Assembly: GCA_016630905.1 (NCBI GenBank)
Contig: WBMQ01000009.1
Coordinates: 310,001 to 374,000 of the forward strand
Direction of reading: 5' to 3'
Length of the DNA stretch: 64,000 nucleotides
From: Capillidium heterosporum
Lineage: Eukaryota; Entomophthoromycota; Entomophthoromycetes; Entomophthorales; Capillidiaceae
The notes under the pieces are model-generated. The model ran no database searches. It saw nothing but the letters and a program-made list of their open reading frames with translations, and was not told the DNA's origin. How positions within the stretch are numbered: position 1 is the first letter of the stretch; each line of letters opens with the position of its first letter. The translations under genes were made by a program, and so were the position numbers. This document shows positions 11,617 through 22,433 of the stretch, one piece after another.

Positions 11617-12902
11617 ATGAGTTCAAATAAACTTGAAATTGTTGAATCTATAGAGATTGTTAGTAGTGCCCATGAGTCATCATTCAACTCCCCTAAAACC
11701 ATTTCCGGTACTAGTTCAATTGAAAGAAACCTTAAGGATGATATCTCAATAACTAGTAACGAGCTAGCCTGCCAAACCAAACCTGAAGATACAAATATGA
11801 ATTTACACCCTAGTGATAACGCCAGTAGTCCCACTTTAACCGAATCTACCAACATTGATGATAATCGAACCGTCCTGAACCTTACAATCCAATCTACAGA
11901 TGAAACTTCTGACATTACATCCTGTAAATTTTATCTAAAGAAGTATGGGGCACTTAACCAAGAGGAGAAGGTTTACTTATGGATCGACATCGTCTCACAG
12001 CTATTGGCGGTAAACAATATTGTGTCTTCAACCCATATTTACATTCTTATAGATCCTACTTGTTCCCATACTTCAATACTACAGCTCCCAAGAGCAAATC
12101 ATGAAATTTGAGGATGCGATCCTAACTATCTATCTCATACTGTATACAATTATGCTTCCAATCACTATGCTGTTCCGGCTACAACAAGCTCCCAACGATT
12201 GCAACTCCAAGTTCAACTTCCGTATCCTTCGGTAAGCTATTCGATCTAAACTAAAACTAACTTAGCCTAAGAGCCTATTATTTCTCTAAAGTGATCGCAG
12301 GATTGATACCATTCTGTAGTATTTTTCTGACCAATTTCATATCGAATGATCCTACCAACAGCCTTGTCCTATCCAGCATTCTATTAGGATTAACGATCTA
12401 CACGTTAGCTACGCTGCTCCCGTTCCTAGTTGTATTCCAAGTACTATTAGTGGCCACCCCCTTCTTCCTCATATTTTTAATGTCGTCGGCATGTATCAAG
12501 ATCATCATTAGACGAAGGGTACGCCAAGCTATGACAAACTTTCCAGTCTACCGGTTCGACAAAGCTATCTCTTGCAAGACTAATTGTGAGGAAGTAGCCG
12601 TCTCTAGTAAATCTACTGCATGGAGGCTATTGAAGTTGATTTTCTCAAGGAGGAAGGGTAAGGATACAGTCTCCAAAATGGAAGAGGGTCTCTACCCAAC
12701 AATAACCAATTTAAAGGAGGATGATCTGATATGTGTCATCTGCCAGTGTAACTTCGAAAACAACGAGTTGTTACGATTGTTAGATTGCAACCACCACTAC
12801 CATAAAAGTTGCATCGATTCTTGGCTCTATGTGAACGAGACCTGCCCTTGCTGTAGAAAGTCGTTTTTGGGGTATAGGCTACCTTGGTATATCCTTTGGT
12901 AG
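11617..12902 (+). CDS. Multi-pass membrane RING-H2 E3 ubiquitin ligase (3 exons)
   Basis: Exons 11617-12009, 12053-12231 and 12272-12902 join to about 400 residues. The two introns (43 and 40 bp) restore one frame from a Ser/Thr-rich cytosolic head (1-115) into hydrophobic segments near residues 120-140, 150-172, 198-215 and 222-262. A basic linker follows (IIIRRRVRQA), then a C-terminal RING-H2. Its zinc ligands follow C-x2-C-x14-C-x-H-x2-H-x2-C-x10-C-x2-C (about residues 345-388: CVIC, LDCNHHYHKSC, CPCC), all eight present. The family transfers ubiquitin from an E2 to membrane or lumenal-pathway substrates in the endomembrane system; the substrate is unknown. For exon 3 an alternative acceptor six bases upstream also keeps frame. 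A broken paralogue lies at 5.9-6.45 kb. The separate frames ending at 12111 and starting at 12291 are parts of this one gene. Confidence 0.8.
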
Positions 12903-13104
12903 AATTTCAAGCGCGGTGTATATAGTTTGAAAGTGAATAAATTTTAGCTAATAGGTTTAATAAGCTAGTTTAGATAAAAATGAAAATTACGTCACTACTA
13001 TCAATAAATTCAATTCTAAAAAAGTTTAAAAGCACAATACTTACTAACAAATTAAAATTTATACTAAATTAAACCTTAAACATCCAAACTCCACAAAACC
13101 CTAT
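12903..13104. other. Convergent 3' intergenic region
   Basis: AT-rich 200-bp gap between the stop of the RING gene (+) and the stop of the binding-protein gene (-). It should hold both 3' ends. No specific terminator can be named. Confidence 0.4.
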
Positions 13105-14498
13105 TTAGAAGGCGGCAGCTGCAACTAAAGCACTAAATACTAGAGCAATCGAGCTCAAGTTAAGCGAGATAGCATCGGAAGCACCCTTACCAGTGGAAGT
13201 CCCGTTTCCAGCTGATTTACCATCAGCACTGCACTGGGTAGCTTTGAGCTTGAACTGATCACAAGTGGCGTTACTGTCGTCGACAATGGTAGGCTTCTCA
13301 TTGAGGGCCAAGTTACGGAACCACAATTTGTCCTTGACATCCTTCAACGTACCTTCGGGATAGATAGCACGAATGAAGTCCTGTAGAGTGGCATCAATGT
13401 TGAGTACGGCCGACTCAAACCAGTCGAAACCTTGGGTAGGATTAACGATACCGTCAAGACGTAAAATCTTTTTGTTTTCCAGAGCTTTGGATTTGAAGTC
13501 CTTGGGGATTTGGTAGGTCTTGAAGAAAGCATCGAGGTCAGCTAAAACGAAGGACTCATCGACGACAATGTCAGCCTTGGCGATGAGGTCCTGTACAATC
13601 TTAACATCCGAGATCTTGGCACCGTTCTCTACTTCTATAAGTTGGGCACCGGCAGCTTCAATTAAATTCTTCTTGAAGGGAGCGGCTGAGACCGAGAAGT
13701 AAGCGGGGTTGGGTTCGTAAGCTTCGACGTAACTTACCCAGAGGACCTTGAGATTTTTGTCCTTCAAGCTCTTACCTACGTTAGCGTAACAGTTGAAGTT
13801 GGCGTTAATCTTGGCGGTTAATTGTTGGGCTGGGGTCTCCAAGTTGTAAAATAGGGAGAAGAACTCGACCCACTCAGCACGCTTCAAAAGTCCAGGGTCC
13901 TGAACAGCTGATACAACAATTTCCTTGCTGCTCTTCTCCTTGGATGGGAAGCTTACGAACTCGAGGTCGACATCCTAATTTCTGCTGGGTCGCCAAAGTT
14001 GCGTTGGTGGTGGATAAGACTTGTATCTTGTTATCCTTGATCTTGGAGCGAATGCAAGGAGATACGATGGAAGAGTCACTTCCAGCTACCTTCAAAGTGT
14101 CGGTTACACCTAAAGCCTATTTCATTAAAATATAATATTAATAAATGAGACAATAAATGTGAATTTACCTCTAAGAAAGCAAAGGAAGTGGTATCGTAAG
14201 CACCGGTCTTCTTGACGGGAATTTCAAAGTACAAGTTTACGTTGGGCACGCTAGGTTTGGGGGTACCGCACTGGTACAAGACGAAGGTTTGGTTGACCAG
14301 ACCGTTGGTGACAAGCTTGTAGTTGTTGAAGTAGTCAACCTTGAATATGGTGGAATCATCTACCTTGATCTTCTCGGGGAACAAATCGGACTTGCCGTCG
14401 TAGTTGGCTATGCATTCAAAGCTGTTCTTACCTGAGTTTTGACCAGACACCAAAGCCTGTAACAACAGTACCGATAAACTTGCTGAAATGAACTTCAT
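13105..14498 (-). CDS. Secreted, probably GPI-anchored periplasmic-binding-protein-like protein (frame break inside)
   Basis: Exon 1 (14169-14498) starts with a clear signal peptide (KFISASLSVLLLQALVSG). A 52-bp intron follows (14117-14168), and exon 2 begins ALGVTDTLKVAG. The two-lobed layout resembles the TroA/FepB class of metal- or siderophore-binding proteins: FAFLEALGVTD in the first lobe, then WVSYVEAYEPN, then DIVVDES and an FDWFESAVLNIDA region. The C-terminus has a Gly/Ser/Thr linker (KSAGNGTSTGKGASDA) and a final hydrophobic tail (SIALVFSALVAAAA), the pattern of a GPI signal. The frame changes by one base near 13974 (QQKL to DVDLEF). Removing one G restores it. A 46-bp GT-AG interval (13975-14020) would also restore it, but its donor gtctta is unlike the other introns. 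I infer a cell-surface binding protein, perhaps for iron or another metal. The ligand is not shown. Confidence 0.65.
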
Positions 14499-15583
14499 CT
14501 TTTGAAATTAAACTTGGTGAAGTGAGTTGTGATAATCCAAGAAAGTTGGTTGGGTTTTATATTCCTATTTCTACTGTTTCCCGGTATTATTCTTCAAGGT
14601 CGGCTTACCTAACCCAAAACAAATAATAAGGTAAACTTCTAGATCAGTAATAAGTTATAGTTACCGTTATCAATTAATAGATCTATAGAATTAAAAGCTC
14701 AACAACGAGCACTTTTGCGGTGAAGAACTGCATTGGATTTGTTGAAGTAATCAGATCTAGGACTGTTCTTTAGATGATCTACACCCAAGATTTAGCTCAA
14801 TGTGAGAAAATATTTTAATTGGGCGGATTCTAAATTCCGACTATTCCATTGGTTTGCAATTTCCTTATAGCTTCCTTTCATAAATATATATGTTTATAGG
14901 AAGTTGAGCCCAAGTTCCCTAGCAACTAGCTGCCTTTAGGTTAACCTTCCTGAGAGTAGACCAAATACTCAAATATGTCTGTTTATAGAAAGAGTTACGC
15001 CAAGCCTACAACCATTCTATTTTCGAAATCCTCACATCTATCCAAGTAACAATTGATTATTACATGCAAGCAACAAGTAAAAAAGATGTATGTAAAAGCT
15101 TATAAATAATATTAAAAGAGTTAAAGTATACTAAGAACAAACTAAAATGTCGGTAATACGCATACAAACTCTTGCATTTCTTTTAGCAAGCTTTATATCG
15201 GGATTTTTAACAACTAAATGTCTAAAAAGTCTTATCAAACATAGCAAATGGAAACCAATCTACATTTCGATGGATATTTTACATAACAATGTAAAACTAT
15301 ATGGATATATATAGCTATTACTTTCAATAAACTACTATTGCTGTACGTGACAATATATTTCAAATGAGTAATCTAAGCTTCCAATATAACTATCAAGTTT
15401 AACCACATTTATAAAGACATACGCTATAAAAATTGCATATAAACTGCAATAAAATAACATAAGTTCGAGCCATAACCGCCACATATAGTTTAAAAGGTGT
15501 ATGAGTTTTTCGAAAATTATGTTGAAATCTGAGTCAACCCATATTTCTATCTCTCATATGTAGGCCCCCAAGGAGAACTGGAA
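14499..15583. other. AT-rich spacer
   Basis: Upstream of the binding-protein gene and before the first tRNA. No supported gene seen. Confidence 0.45.
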
Positions 15584-15665
15584 GCCGAGATGGCCGAGTG
15601 GTCTAAGGCGTTGCACTTAAGATGCAATCTCTTCGGAGGCATGGGTTCGAAACCCATTCTCGGCA
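15584..15665 (+). tRNA. tRNA-Leu (anticodon UAA)
   Basis: An 82-base cloverleaf. The acceptor stem gccgaga pairs with tctcggc and the discriminator is A. The D-arm is present, the anticodon stem ttgca/tgcaa encloses the loop cttaaga (anticodon taa, reading UUA), and there is a long class II variable arm (around cttcgg). The T-loop is ggttcgaaacc. There is no intron and no encoded CCA. A T-run shortly after (gctttttg) is a plausible Pol III terminator. An identical gene lies about 700 bp downstream. Confidence 0.95.
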
Positions 15666-16280
15666 TTATTGCTTTTTGTCCGATCGCCATCAGCCATTCT
15701 CTTTACTTTTCCAACTTGAAACTTCACTATAAGAACTTTTATCACCAATTAATTTTTTATTACAACTTTCGTCCCTTAAATACAGTCTGTTTTAGCTGAA
15801 GTTGAGTTATCAAATTGGACTGGTTTTACTGTATTTATCTTTTTTGGATTCATTTTTTTAGTTTTGAGAAATGAGGCCATATAGGTAGAAAGATGGTAGT
15901 TCTATTCTTACTGACATATGTACTCTACTCTTTAAGTTGGGTATAAACTTGTATCGCTTCCATAAAAACATTATAATAGAGGTATATCACCCCATATAAC
16001 CGATAAAATGGTAAATGAGTTTCAACTATATTAATTTAGCATTCCAATATCCATTGCTAATATATAGTCTATGAAGATGAATACAACATATAAACCCATA
16101 ATTTCAATAATAGCATTCTATCAATGTAAATGTAAGAAATCTCAATTTAAATATAAGGATTTTCAAGTGGACTTTCCTATTCAAAACTTAACTTGAATGT
16201 ATAGCTAAGAATTCAAACTTTCACAAAAATACGATACTCCTAATTATAAGTATACATAAGCACCCAAGAAAAATCTAGAA
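15666..16280. other. Spacer between tRNA-Leu copies
   Basis: AT-rich, with no gene. The flanks of the two tRNA genes match only for a few bases outside the mature sequence, so this is not a simple recent tandem repeat of a longer unit. Confidence 0.45.
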
Positions 16281-16362
16281 GCCGAGATGGCCGAGTGGTC
16301 TAAGGCGTTGCACTTAAGATGCAATCTCTTCGGAGGCATGGGTTCGAAACCCATTCTCGGCA
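16281..16362 (+). tRNA. tRNA-Leu (anticodon UAA), second identical copy
   Basis: The same 82 bases as the copy at 15584-15665, with the same cloverleaf, long variable arm and taa anticodon. It is followed by atctttttg, a T5 run suitable for Pol III termination. Confidence 0.95.
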
Positions 16363-16579
16363 TTATCTTTTTGCCGGCTCACATAGTATATTTGTATCAA
16401 TTGGATACAAAGTAGATAGATACAGTTGCTTTTACTTACAAATCTTTCAATTGCTATATATATACTCATTTTATTTTTATAATATATATGTTAATGATTT
16501 AATATGTAATGCTTAAAACTGTATTTCAATATATAAAATAAAAGCTATTAATATAAACGTACAAATTAGTATATAAAAG

Positions 16580-16837
16580 TTAAACTTTATAGTCAGCGTT
16601 CTCAAAACACAACTGGTTGACGATATGCTTGTTGTAACATTTGTTGTACTTCTTAGTTGGCTTAATACATTCGCCCTTGACACATAACTCCTGTGTACTC
16701 GACTTGTAAATGTAGTCGTCGGAGATGGAGGTGATTACTGAATCGATAAGTAGATCAGTCCGAACTGGGGTCTTGACTAAAGTGCTGGTGTTATTGACAA
16801 AGACGTAGAGGATGGAGGCCGTTTTAAAAGCTAACAT
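16580..16837 (-). CDS. Small four-cysteine protein, type A (copy 1)
   Basis: 85 residues, of unknown function. A short hydrophobic start (FKTASILYVFV) is too brief to be a certain signal peptide. It is followed by PVRTDLLIDS and a C-terminal half with four cysteines: ELCVKGEC (C-x4-C), then NKCYN and QLCFENADY. The nearest relative is the type A copy at 32987-33244 (+). Types A and B share FK-x-ASILY, a TxLLxD motif and the four-cysteine layout, so they are one diverged family. It is transcribed away from the type B gene at 17706. A TTTATA complement about 61 bp before the ATG (16898-16903) is the probable TATA box. It may be a small secreted or surface protein, but the sequence does not prove export. 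Confidence 0.65.
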   Translation of the reverse strand: MLAFKTASILYVFVNNTSTLVKTPVRTDLLIDSVITSISDDYIYKSSTQELCVKGECIKPTKKYNKCYNKHIVNQLCFENADYKV

Positions 16838-17705
16838 TTGACTTCAGTTTTGTAGAAGATATTTTTATTTTTGAAATGGAGTTTTGAGTACATCCAGTTT
16901 ATAAAGGTTTGGTAAATTAGCACGCTATGTTTTGGTTGATAGTAGGTGTTTCCAGATGACCGATATCATGATGTAAGTCATGCTTTGTCAAACACGTCAG
17001 TTCCTTCATTTTATTCCTTTACCAACCTTTGAGTTTACATACAGTGTATATTATTTAGTAGGTGGGTTCTTCAAAATATTCAACTGACCGTATACATATG
17101 CGTGTTACTTTAAACTATATCTTTTAGCCCTCTAATTTAGATCATCGAAAATATCCACAAGGTTTAACTTTAATATCAAATAGCAGTAATTTACTTGTAT
17201 GACCGGATAGTTCAAGGGTTAGCACAGGTTGATGACCATGAATATATTAAAAATAGAATATGTGTTCTAAAATTTGTATACGATAAACTTAAAGATGTGG
17301 TATGATCCCTCACCTGAGAAGTTTGGTTTTTCGATAATTAGTTTTCAATATGCCCTTATTTGGTATAGGCTTCCGATTCTTCGATTGTTATTTCGAGACA
17401 TAGGAAGCAAAAATCGTTTTGCATTAGATGAAGGATATATATATATTATATTATTAAACATATGTGCTCAGGCTACATTGATCGTACATATACTAGTGAT
17501 TTAATAGGCACATTATAGTTTCAAATATGTTGATGTATAAGTTTTGAAAAGTTAAATCAAATATTCTCACAACTAAACTCACCCTTATTTCAAACGAAGG
17601 TCACAATGCCCAAGCATGGGTACTGAGCCTAGATCAAATAAAGCAGTATAAATAACCCTGGTACCCACTGCTTTATCGAAAACTAAAATCCAAACAAATT
17701 TAAAG

Positions 17706-17960
17706 ATGGTGTTCCCATTCAAGCTAGCAAGTATCCTGTATATCTATACCTATCAGAGTCCATTACGACATCTCGACACCGTACTGCTATTGGACGATAA
17801 GTTGACGTCATTGAACTCTACTTTGACCTATAACCCGGAAGGAGAATGGTTGTGCTTTAACAAGGACAAGAACTGCTTACAACCTAGGATAGCTAATATC
17901 ATCTGCAAAGGAGATCCTAACTACATTTGCTATACGAATCAATATTTCTATGGTAATTAA
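17706..17960 (+). CDS. Small four-cysteine protein, type B (copy 1)
   Basis: 84 residues, of unknown function. It begins PFKLASILYIYTYQ and then has DTVLLLDDKLTSLNSTLTY and four cysteines: WLCFNKDKNC (C-x6-C), IICKG and YICYTNQYF. It is very similar to the minus-strand copy at 31697-31951 and more distantly to type A. A TATAAATA box at 17647-17654 lies about 59 bp before the ATG. With the type A gene at 16.6 kb it forms a divergent pair, mirrored at 31.7/33.0 kb. Confidence 0.65.
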   Translation: MVFPFKLASILYIYTYQSPLRHLDTVLLLDDKLTSLNSTLTYNPEGEWLCFNKDKNCLQPRIANIICKGDPNYICYTNQYFYGN

Positions 17961-18331
17961 ACGGTGCTCATCTTTTATAAATTTCACATTATTTTTATTT
18001 TGTTGATAATATAGTTCTTAATATACATCAAAATAAGTGTATGCATACTGTTTTTATTTTTAAAATAGGATTGAACTTTGCAATACTTTTGTAATAGTGG
18101 GCTCCTATTTCCCAGATAATTTGATTAATCTTGAAAGCAGTCCGGATTTTATATTTAAAAGATATCCTTTCTATTGTTAGCTGCATGGCTCAACACACAT
18201 TAGACAGACGATAAATTCCAAGAAATATATACTTAAAAATCTAGTACTTTGTATAAACAAAAATCCAAGTTAATGTTTCTAAGTTTATTTTAATCAAAAT
18301 TCCTTTATACTTCAACAGCAGCAAAGTCATA
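17961..18331. other. Intergenic region before COX15 3' end
   Basis: AT-rich gap between the convergent type B gene and COX15. No further gene seen. Confidence 0.4.
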
Positions 18332-20007
18332 TTATTTCTTTTCTATACCATTATTGCTGGCATTCTCCTTGATCTCCTTAAACCCCTTAGTCGGCAATTT
18401 CAAAGTATGGCACAGGTAGATAGCCGAAGTCAACAATGCCAAAGAGCCAGCCTGGTGGGCAGCCGCCAACTCGAGAGGTACCATATACATCAGGGTAGAA
18501 ATCCCCAAACTGACTTGTAAAGAGGTAAAGGCAACGGTGGCCCCGCTAGCCTTGTAAGTTACTTTGGGTAGTCGAGCTCTATTAAATCGCGTAAATAAGA
18601 ATAGTAGTAGTATAGCGGAGGTCGTCGTCATGGCCTAAAGCAATAAGTCAAAAGATATAGCTAAACGAAAAGTTACCAGTAGTCTATGGTTGAGTTGGAC
18701 GGTGGTTGGATTGTCAATCAAATTCTTCCACATGCCTTTAGGCTCCGAGCCCTCTTGGTCAAAAGTACGTTCCGAGGAGTAGAACCGGGACCACAGCTCC
18801 GATTTAGGGGGGAACCAGTACTCACCGTTCATTTGGGGAACTGGCTGTTGATCAAGCCAGCGTCTAAACCAGCTACGAAAGCCCCTAATATTTACAAAAA
18901 GTATCAATAGTTAAAATGAAACTACTATATAAACAAGAATTACCTGACATGGCAGTTAGGAAGATCAATCCAGTGGTAAAGTAGGCCAGCTTCCTATACT
19001 TTGCCAAAAATTTGTAATCTACTTGGTTCTAAGAGAAAGTGTCAGACAGTTCAATATAAATTTGCTTACTTCATGCTTGTTACGAATTAGAATCTCTAGT
19101 CCCGAGACCAAGAACCCACAGTATAACAGAAAGGCAGCCCCTAAGTGAGCAGCCAATCTCAAATGGGAGACTCTTGGAATAGCATAGTCGTCCTCCATAA
19201 GCTGCTCATCTAAACCGCTTTTCACCATGTACCAGCCTAAAGCACCCTATCACCATAATTTTCAACATAAATATATCAAAGAAGAAAAATATAAAAATTA
19301 TTACCTGGAACCCAATCAAAGTAGCTAAAACCAAACTCCTTCGTCCATACGGCTTCACCAATCGATTCTTCTTATAAAAGTATAGAGCTGGCAAGATGAA
19401 GACTACTCCAATGGTTCTACCAAAGAGTCTATGGAACCACTCCCAAAAGAAGATGGATTGAAATTGTTCCAACGTCATGTTATGGTTCATCCTATTGTTA
19501 AAATTAAACATATAAAGCAAAAATAAAGAATTACTTTTTAAATTCGGGGAACATCTTGTACTTGTTGAACTCATCTTCCCACTCCTGTTGAGTAGTTGGT
19601 GGCTTTATACCCTTTATCAAGTTCCATTCTACGATAGATAAACCAGATTCAGTCAGTCTAGTTATACCCCCGACTACTACGATACCGAAAACTAAACTGG
19701 ACATAAGTATGTACCAATACCCGATTGTCTTGTCGGGTAGTTCTTGAGGTTCGCCATCTATCTTTTCATTTGTGGTGATTTTTGGTTTGGTTGGAATGTT
19801 TTTGATGTCGATGGGAGTCGAGATAGTTGTATAGTTAAGACTTATGTATCTGTTTAGTAAGCTGTTGGAGTTGAGTTTGATGTTCTTGCAGTTGGAATGC
19901 AAAGTTGGTCTCAAAGTTGAATTTATATTCAACCTGTTGAACTTTAGCTTGGTTGCTACTTGTTTCAAAGTTGTAGGCACGCGGTACATAGCTACTTTTA
20001 TTATCAA
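18332..20007 (-). CDS. COX15: Cox15, haem A synthase (6 exons, one apparent base missing)
   Basis: Exons in order of transcription: 19535-20007, 19305-19491, 19070-19246, 18944-19028, 18677-18884 and 18332-18634, about 477 residues. Cox15 is an inner-mitochondrial-membrane enzyme that oxidises haem O to haem A for cytochrome oxidase. The sequence shows a basic N-terminal presequence, then [39 protein letters not shown] (haem-ligand His region), [37 protein letters not shown] and [11 protein letters not shown]. These are the hallmark COX15/CtaA helices with their paired histidines. In exon 5 the frame breaks at 18832-18834: CCC AAA TGA must become CCC AA(A) ATG for QFPKMNGEYWF. Exon phases agree only if one A is restored there. 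MYRVPTT (19989) is an alternative start. Confidence 0.9.
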
Positions 20008-20750
20008 CTGCTTTTAATTGTATGAATACGTAGTAAATCTTGTCAAAGTAAAGTTTTTTGATTTTTATCAAGATTCTATGAAAAATCTTTCGATTGATGA
20101 GATCGTAACGATTTGATCCATATGCCGACAACTTCCGATTCCATCAAATCTAAAGTAGCCGACCAGTAGGCATTATTCTTTTAGGCCTTTTTGCACAATG
20201 TTATGGCTAAATAATGTAAACTTATAAACTTATAGTTACACTAAATTAGAATAAAGTTGGCAGGTATTTAAATAGCAAAGTTAGTCAATTTTTAACAAGT
20301 CTTTAGTTTGGAATTGTTTGATATTACAGTTTTGATGATGGCAGTATCTCTTGATGTAGCTGCAAGAGCTTCATAGCCCAATTAATAAAAGCAAAAAGTC
20401 CATTTCCATTCTCATTTTTTTCTTGCTATTACATACTTTGCCATCAGTTTTGATATAGTAGCTAAAGTTAGCTTGAAATTTAAGTAAAAGCTCTCAATAG
20501 ATCAAAATGGAAGAGTTGCTTGTTATTAAACTTCTCCATCTGCAGAATAAACCCAAATTATACGCCTTTATTTTTATTTTTCTCATATAGTATTGACAAA
20601 TACAATACATTATCACTTCCGCAACATGCTTAAAAGTATATATACTCCAAAAGAACTCCGTCAGGTAAAATATTTACCAAATCTTCAAGCTAAAAAACGG
20701 AATTCTATATTCAAGAGCAAGAATTTATAAAATCCGTTCAAATAAAAAAG
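20008..20750. other. COX15 upstream and AT-rich spacer
   Basis: Contains the divergent upstream regions of COX15 and the first six-cysteine gene. No further gene seen. Confidence 0.4.
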
Positions 20751-20758
20751 TATATAAA
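20751..20758 (+). promoter_or_regulatory. TATA box of the 20.8-kb secreted-protein gene
   Basis: TATATAAA lies 46 bp before the ATG at 20797. The same spacing occurs at the paralogues at 21319 and 26768. Confidence 0.6.
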
Positions 20759-20796
20759 CCTAATCTACCAGCTTTTAGATAGGCACAACTCTAAAG

Positions 20797-21081
20797 ATGC
20801 AACTCAGCTTATTTACAACCTTATTACTCACCACTACTTACGCTTTGACATTGAACGACATAGTACGCCAAGTCCGGAGTTTAGCCCAGCTGGAGAACAG
20901 TAAGCGTAATCACGGTAAGGAATGTTACGGTGGGGAGACCAAATGTAACCATGATGATTCGGAATTGGGAGTATGCAACGGATACAGTTATTCCTTCATC
21001 AAGTGTGTACACGGCACCATCTGTAGACAGAGTGGGGATTATAGTGCTACCTGCGCCTACGAGAAAAAACACCATTGGTAG
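20797..21081 (+). CDS. Small secreted six-cysteine (CBM19-like) protein
   Basis: 94 residues. The signal peptide LSLFTTLLLTTTYALTLN is shared in style by all members of this cluster. The mature part has six cysteines spaced C-x6-C-x9-C-x9-C-x5-C-x9-C (ECYGGETKC, GVC, KC, GTIC, ATC). This spacing and the GTxC block resemble the chitin-binding module CBM19 of fungal chitinases. The match is by pattern only, so chitin binding is an inference. It is a single exon and the first of the plus-strand cluster running to 29.4 kb. It ends in a basic KKHHW tail. Confidence 0.75.
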   Translation: MQLSLFTTLLLTTTYALTLNDIVRQVRSLAQLENSKRNHGKECYGGETKCNHDDSELGVCNGYSYSFIKCVHGTICRQSGDYSATCAYEKKHHW

Positions 21082-21318
21082 GTGGTTGTAGGACTCAGGC
21101 GTTTTAAGCTTTGCCAATAAATATATTTTAACTTTAGTACTTTATACAGCTTGTTCAAAGGTATATAATGCCCAAAATTCCGTAAAGTGAAGGTTTAGCC
21201 TATGTTGTTTACAAATTTTAAAGAACGGAGTACTATTAAAAGGGGCTCTTGCATCCTGTAAAATGTAAAAAGTATATAAGCAAGATAAACCAAAATATAG
21301 AAAAGCTAGCTCTGTAAA

Positions 21319-21597
21319 ATGAAGTCCAAGTTCATTGCAATCTTACTTATCACCACTTGCTACGCCCTTGCCTTAGACACACTTTTGTATGGGGTACGAA
21401 GCCTAATTACCAAAAGTCATAAAGTACGCACTTTTGATGAAGAATGTATTGGCCGTGATTCCAAATGTGGACAAGACGATTCAATAGTTCTATCCTGCTT
21501 CAGAGGTGGGTTCATCCCGATAAAATGTAGGGAAAATTACGTCTGTAGACAGGCTCATGAGACTTGGGCCTTCTGCATCCATCAAGATTACTTTTAG
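21319..21597 (+). CDS. Small secreted six-cysteine (CBM19-like) protein
   Basis: 92 residues. The signal peptide is KFIAILLITTCYALALD and the mature domain is C-x6-C-x9-C-x9-C-x5-C-x9-C (ECIGRDSKC, LSC, KC, YVC, AFC). It is the closest neighbour and best match of the 20.8-kb gene: both have VRSL after the signal peptide, a CxxDDS stretch, and CRQ after the fifth cysteine. They look like a tandem pair. TATATAAG at 21273-21280 sits 46 bp before the ATG. Export to the cell surface or medium and carbohydrate binding are inferred. Confidence 0.75.
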   Translation: MKSKFIAILLITTCYALALDTLLYGVRSLITKSHKVRTFDEECIGRDSKCGQDDSIVLSCFRGGFIPIKCRENYVCRQAHETWAFCIHQDYF

Positions 21598-21900
21598 GCT
21601 CAGTCAAGCTTACAGCGGTCAGTATATTTTCATAATAAATACATTGTATGCTATAATGCTTTTTATAATCAATCCAAAGGTATCTGGTTTATTAAAACAC
21701 CGCAAAGTAAATTTTACTATACTATCCTCAAATCTAAAAGATTGAGTATCTTTAAAAATAAATTTCATGATCGATAAGGCACAGCATATATATAACCCAA
21801 GAAACATAAATTTTAAAGCATAGTATTGATTATTAAGCCCAGCTTTATCTTATTTATCCCCATCATCTACGCTCCAATTTTAAATATATTCTTACACGAA

Positions 21901-21991
21901 ATGCGAGGTCTAATTAGTAATAGTTGCATAGATCCCTCGTGCCAAGGATGTACTGATGGTGTAACTATTTATGAATGCATTGGAAATTGAA
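21901..21991 (+). pseudogene. Remnant of a six-cysteine protein gene
   Basis: A 29-residue open stretch (MRGLISNSCIDPSCQG, then CTDGVTIYECIGN) keeps cysteines at intervals like the start of the mature domain of the family. No signal-peptide exon and no second half are left. Confidence 0.4.
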
Positions 21992-22433
21992 TTATCAATT
22001 TTACTTTTAGGTGGTCAAATCTACCTTATTGATGGTAATGGTAAGAGTAGTTGTATGTTTTAAAGGTATCACAAGTTCCTACTTATCAAGCACTGAACTT
22101 AGGATGTATATATAATATTAATAATGAAATATATATGTTGTTCTTTATAAAAGGTTTAAAAGTATGTATAGTTTTCATACATATTGTATTTAAAAGTAGG
22201 GTATTCCAATTGTCTCCAACTTTTATACATCCTAGAACCTTTTTGAAAGAATTTGCTGTCTTAAGAAAAAATTATAGTTTAGTATAAAAATACTAGATCT
22301 ATAGGCCTTTGGAAGTAAAACTATGGCATCCAAATGAAGATACCAAACTCATCCTACAATTATAGCTTAAAAAGTAAATATTGATGGCTCCTGAGAAATA
22401 TATATATCAAAGTAAAGCAGAGTAAAAGTAAAG

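Noticed and set aside
13975-14020. 46-bp intron in the binding-protein gene
   Set aside because: Donor gtctta differs from all other donors in the window and the interval reads as plausible protein; a single extra base is preferred.
15590-16516. Open frames running through the two tRNA-Leu genes
   Set aside because: Their only shared sequence is the tRNA itself; they are not protein genes.
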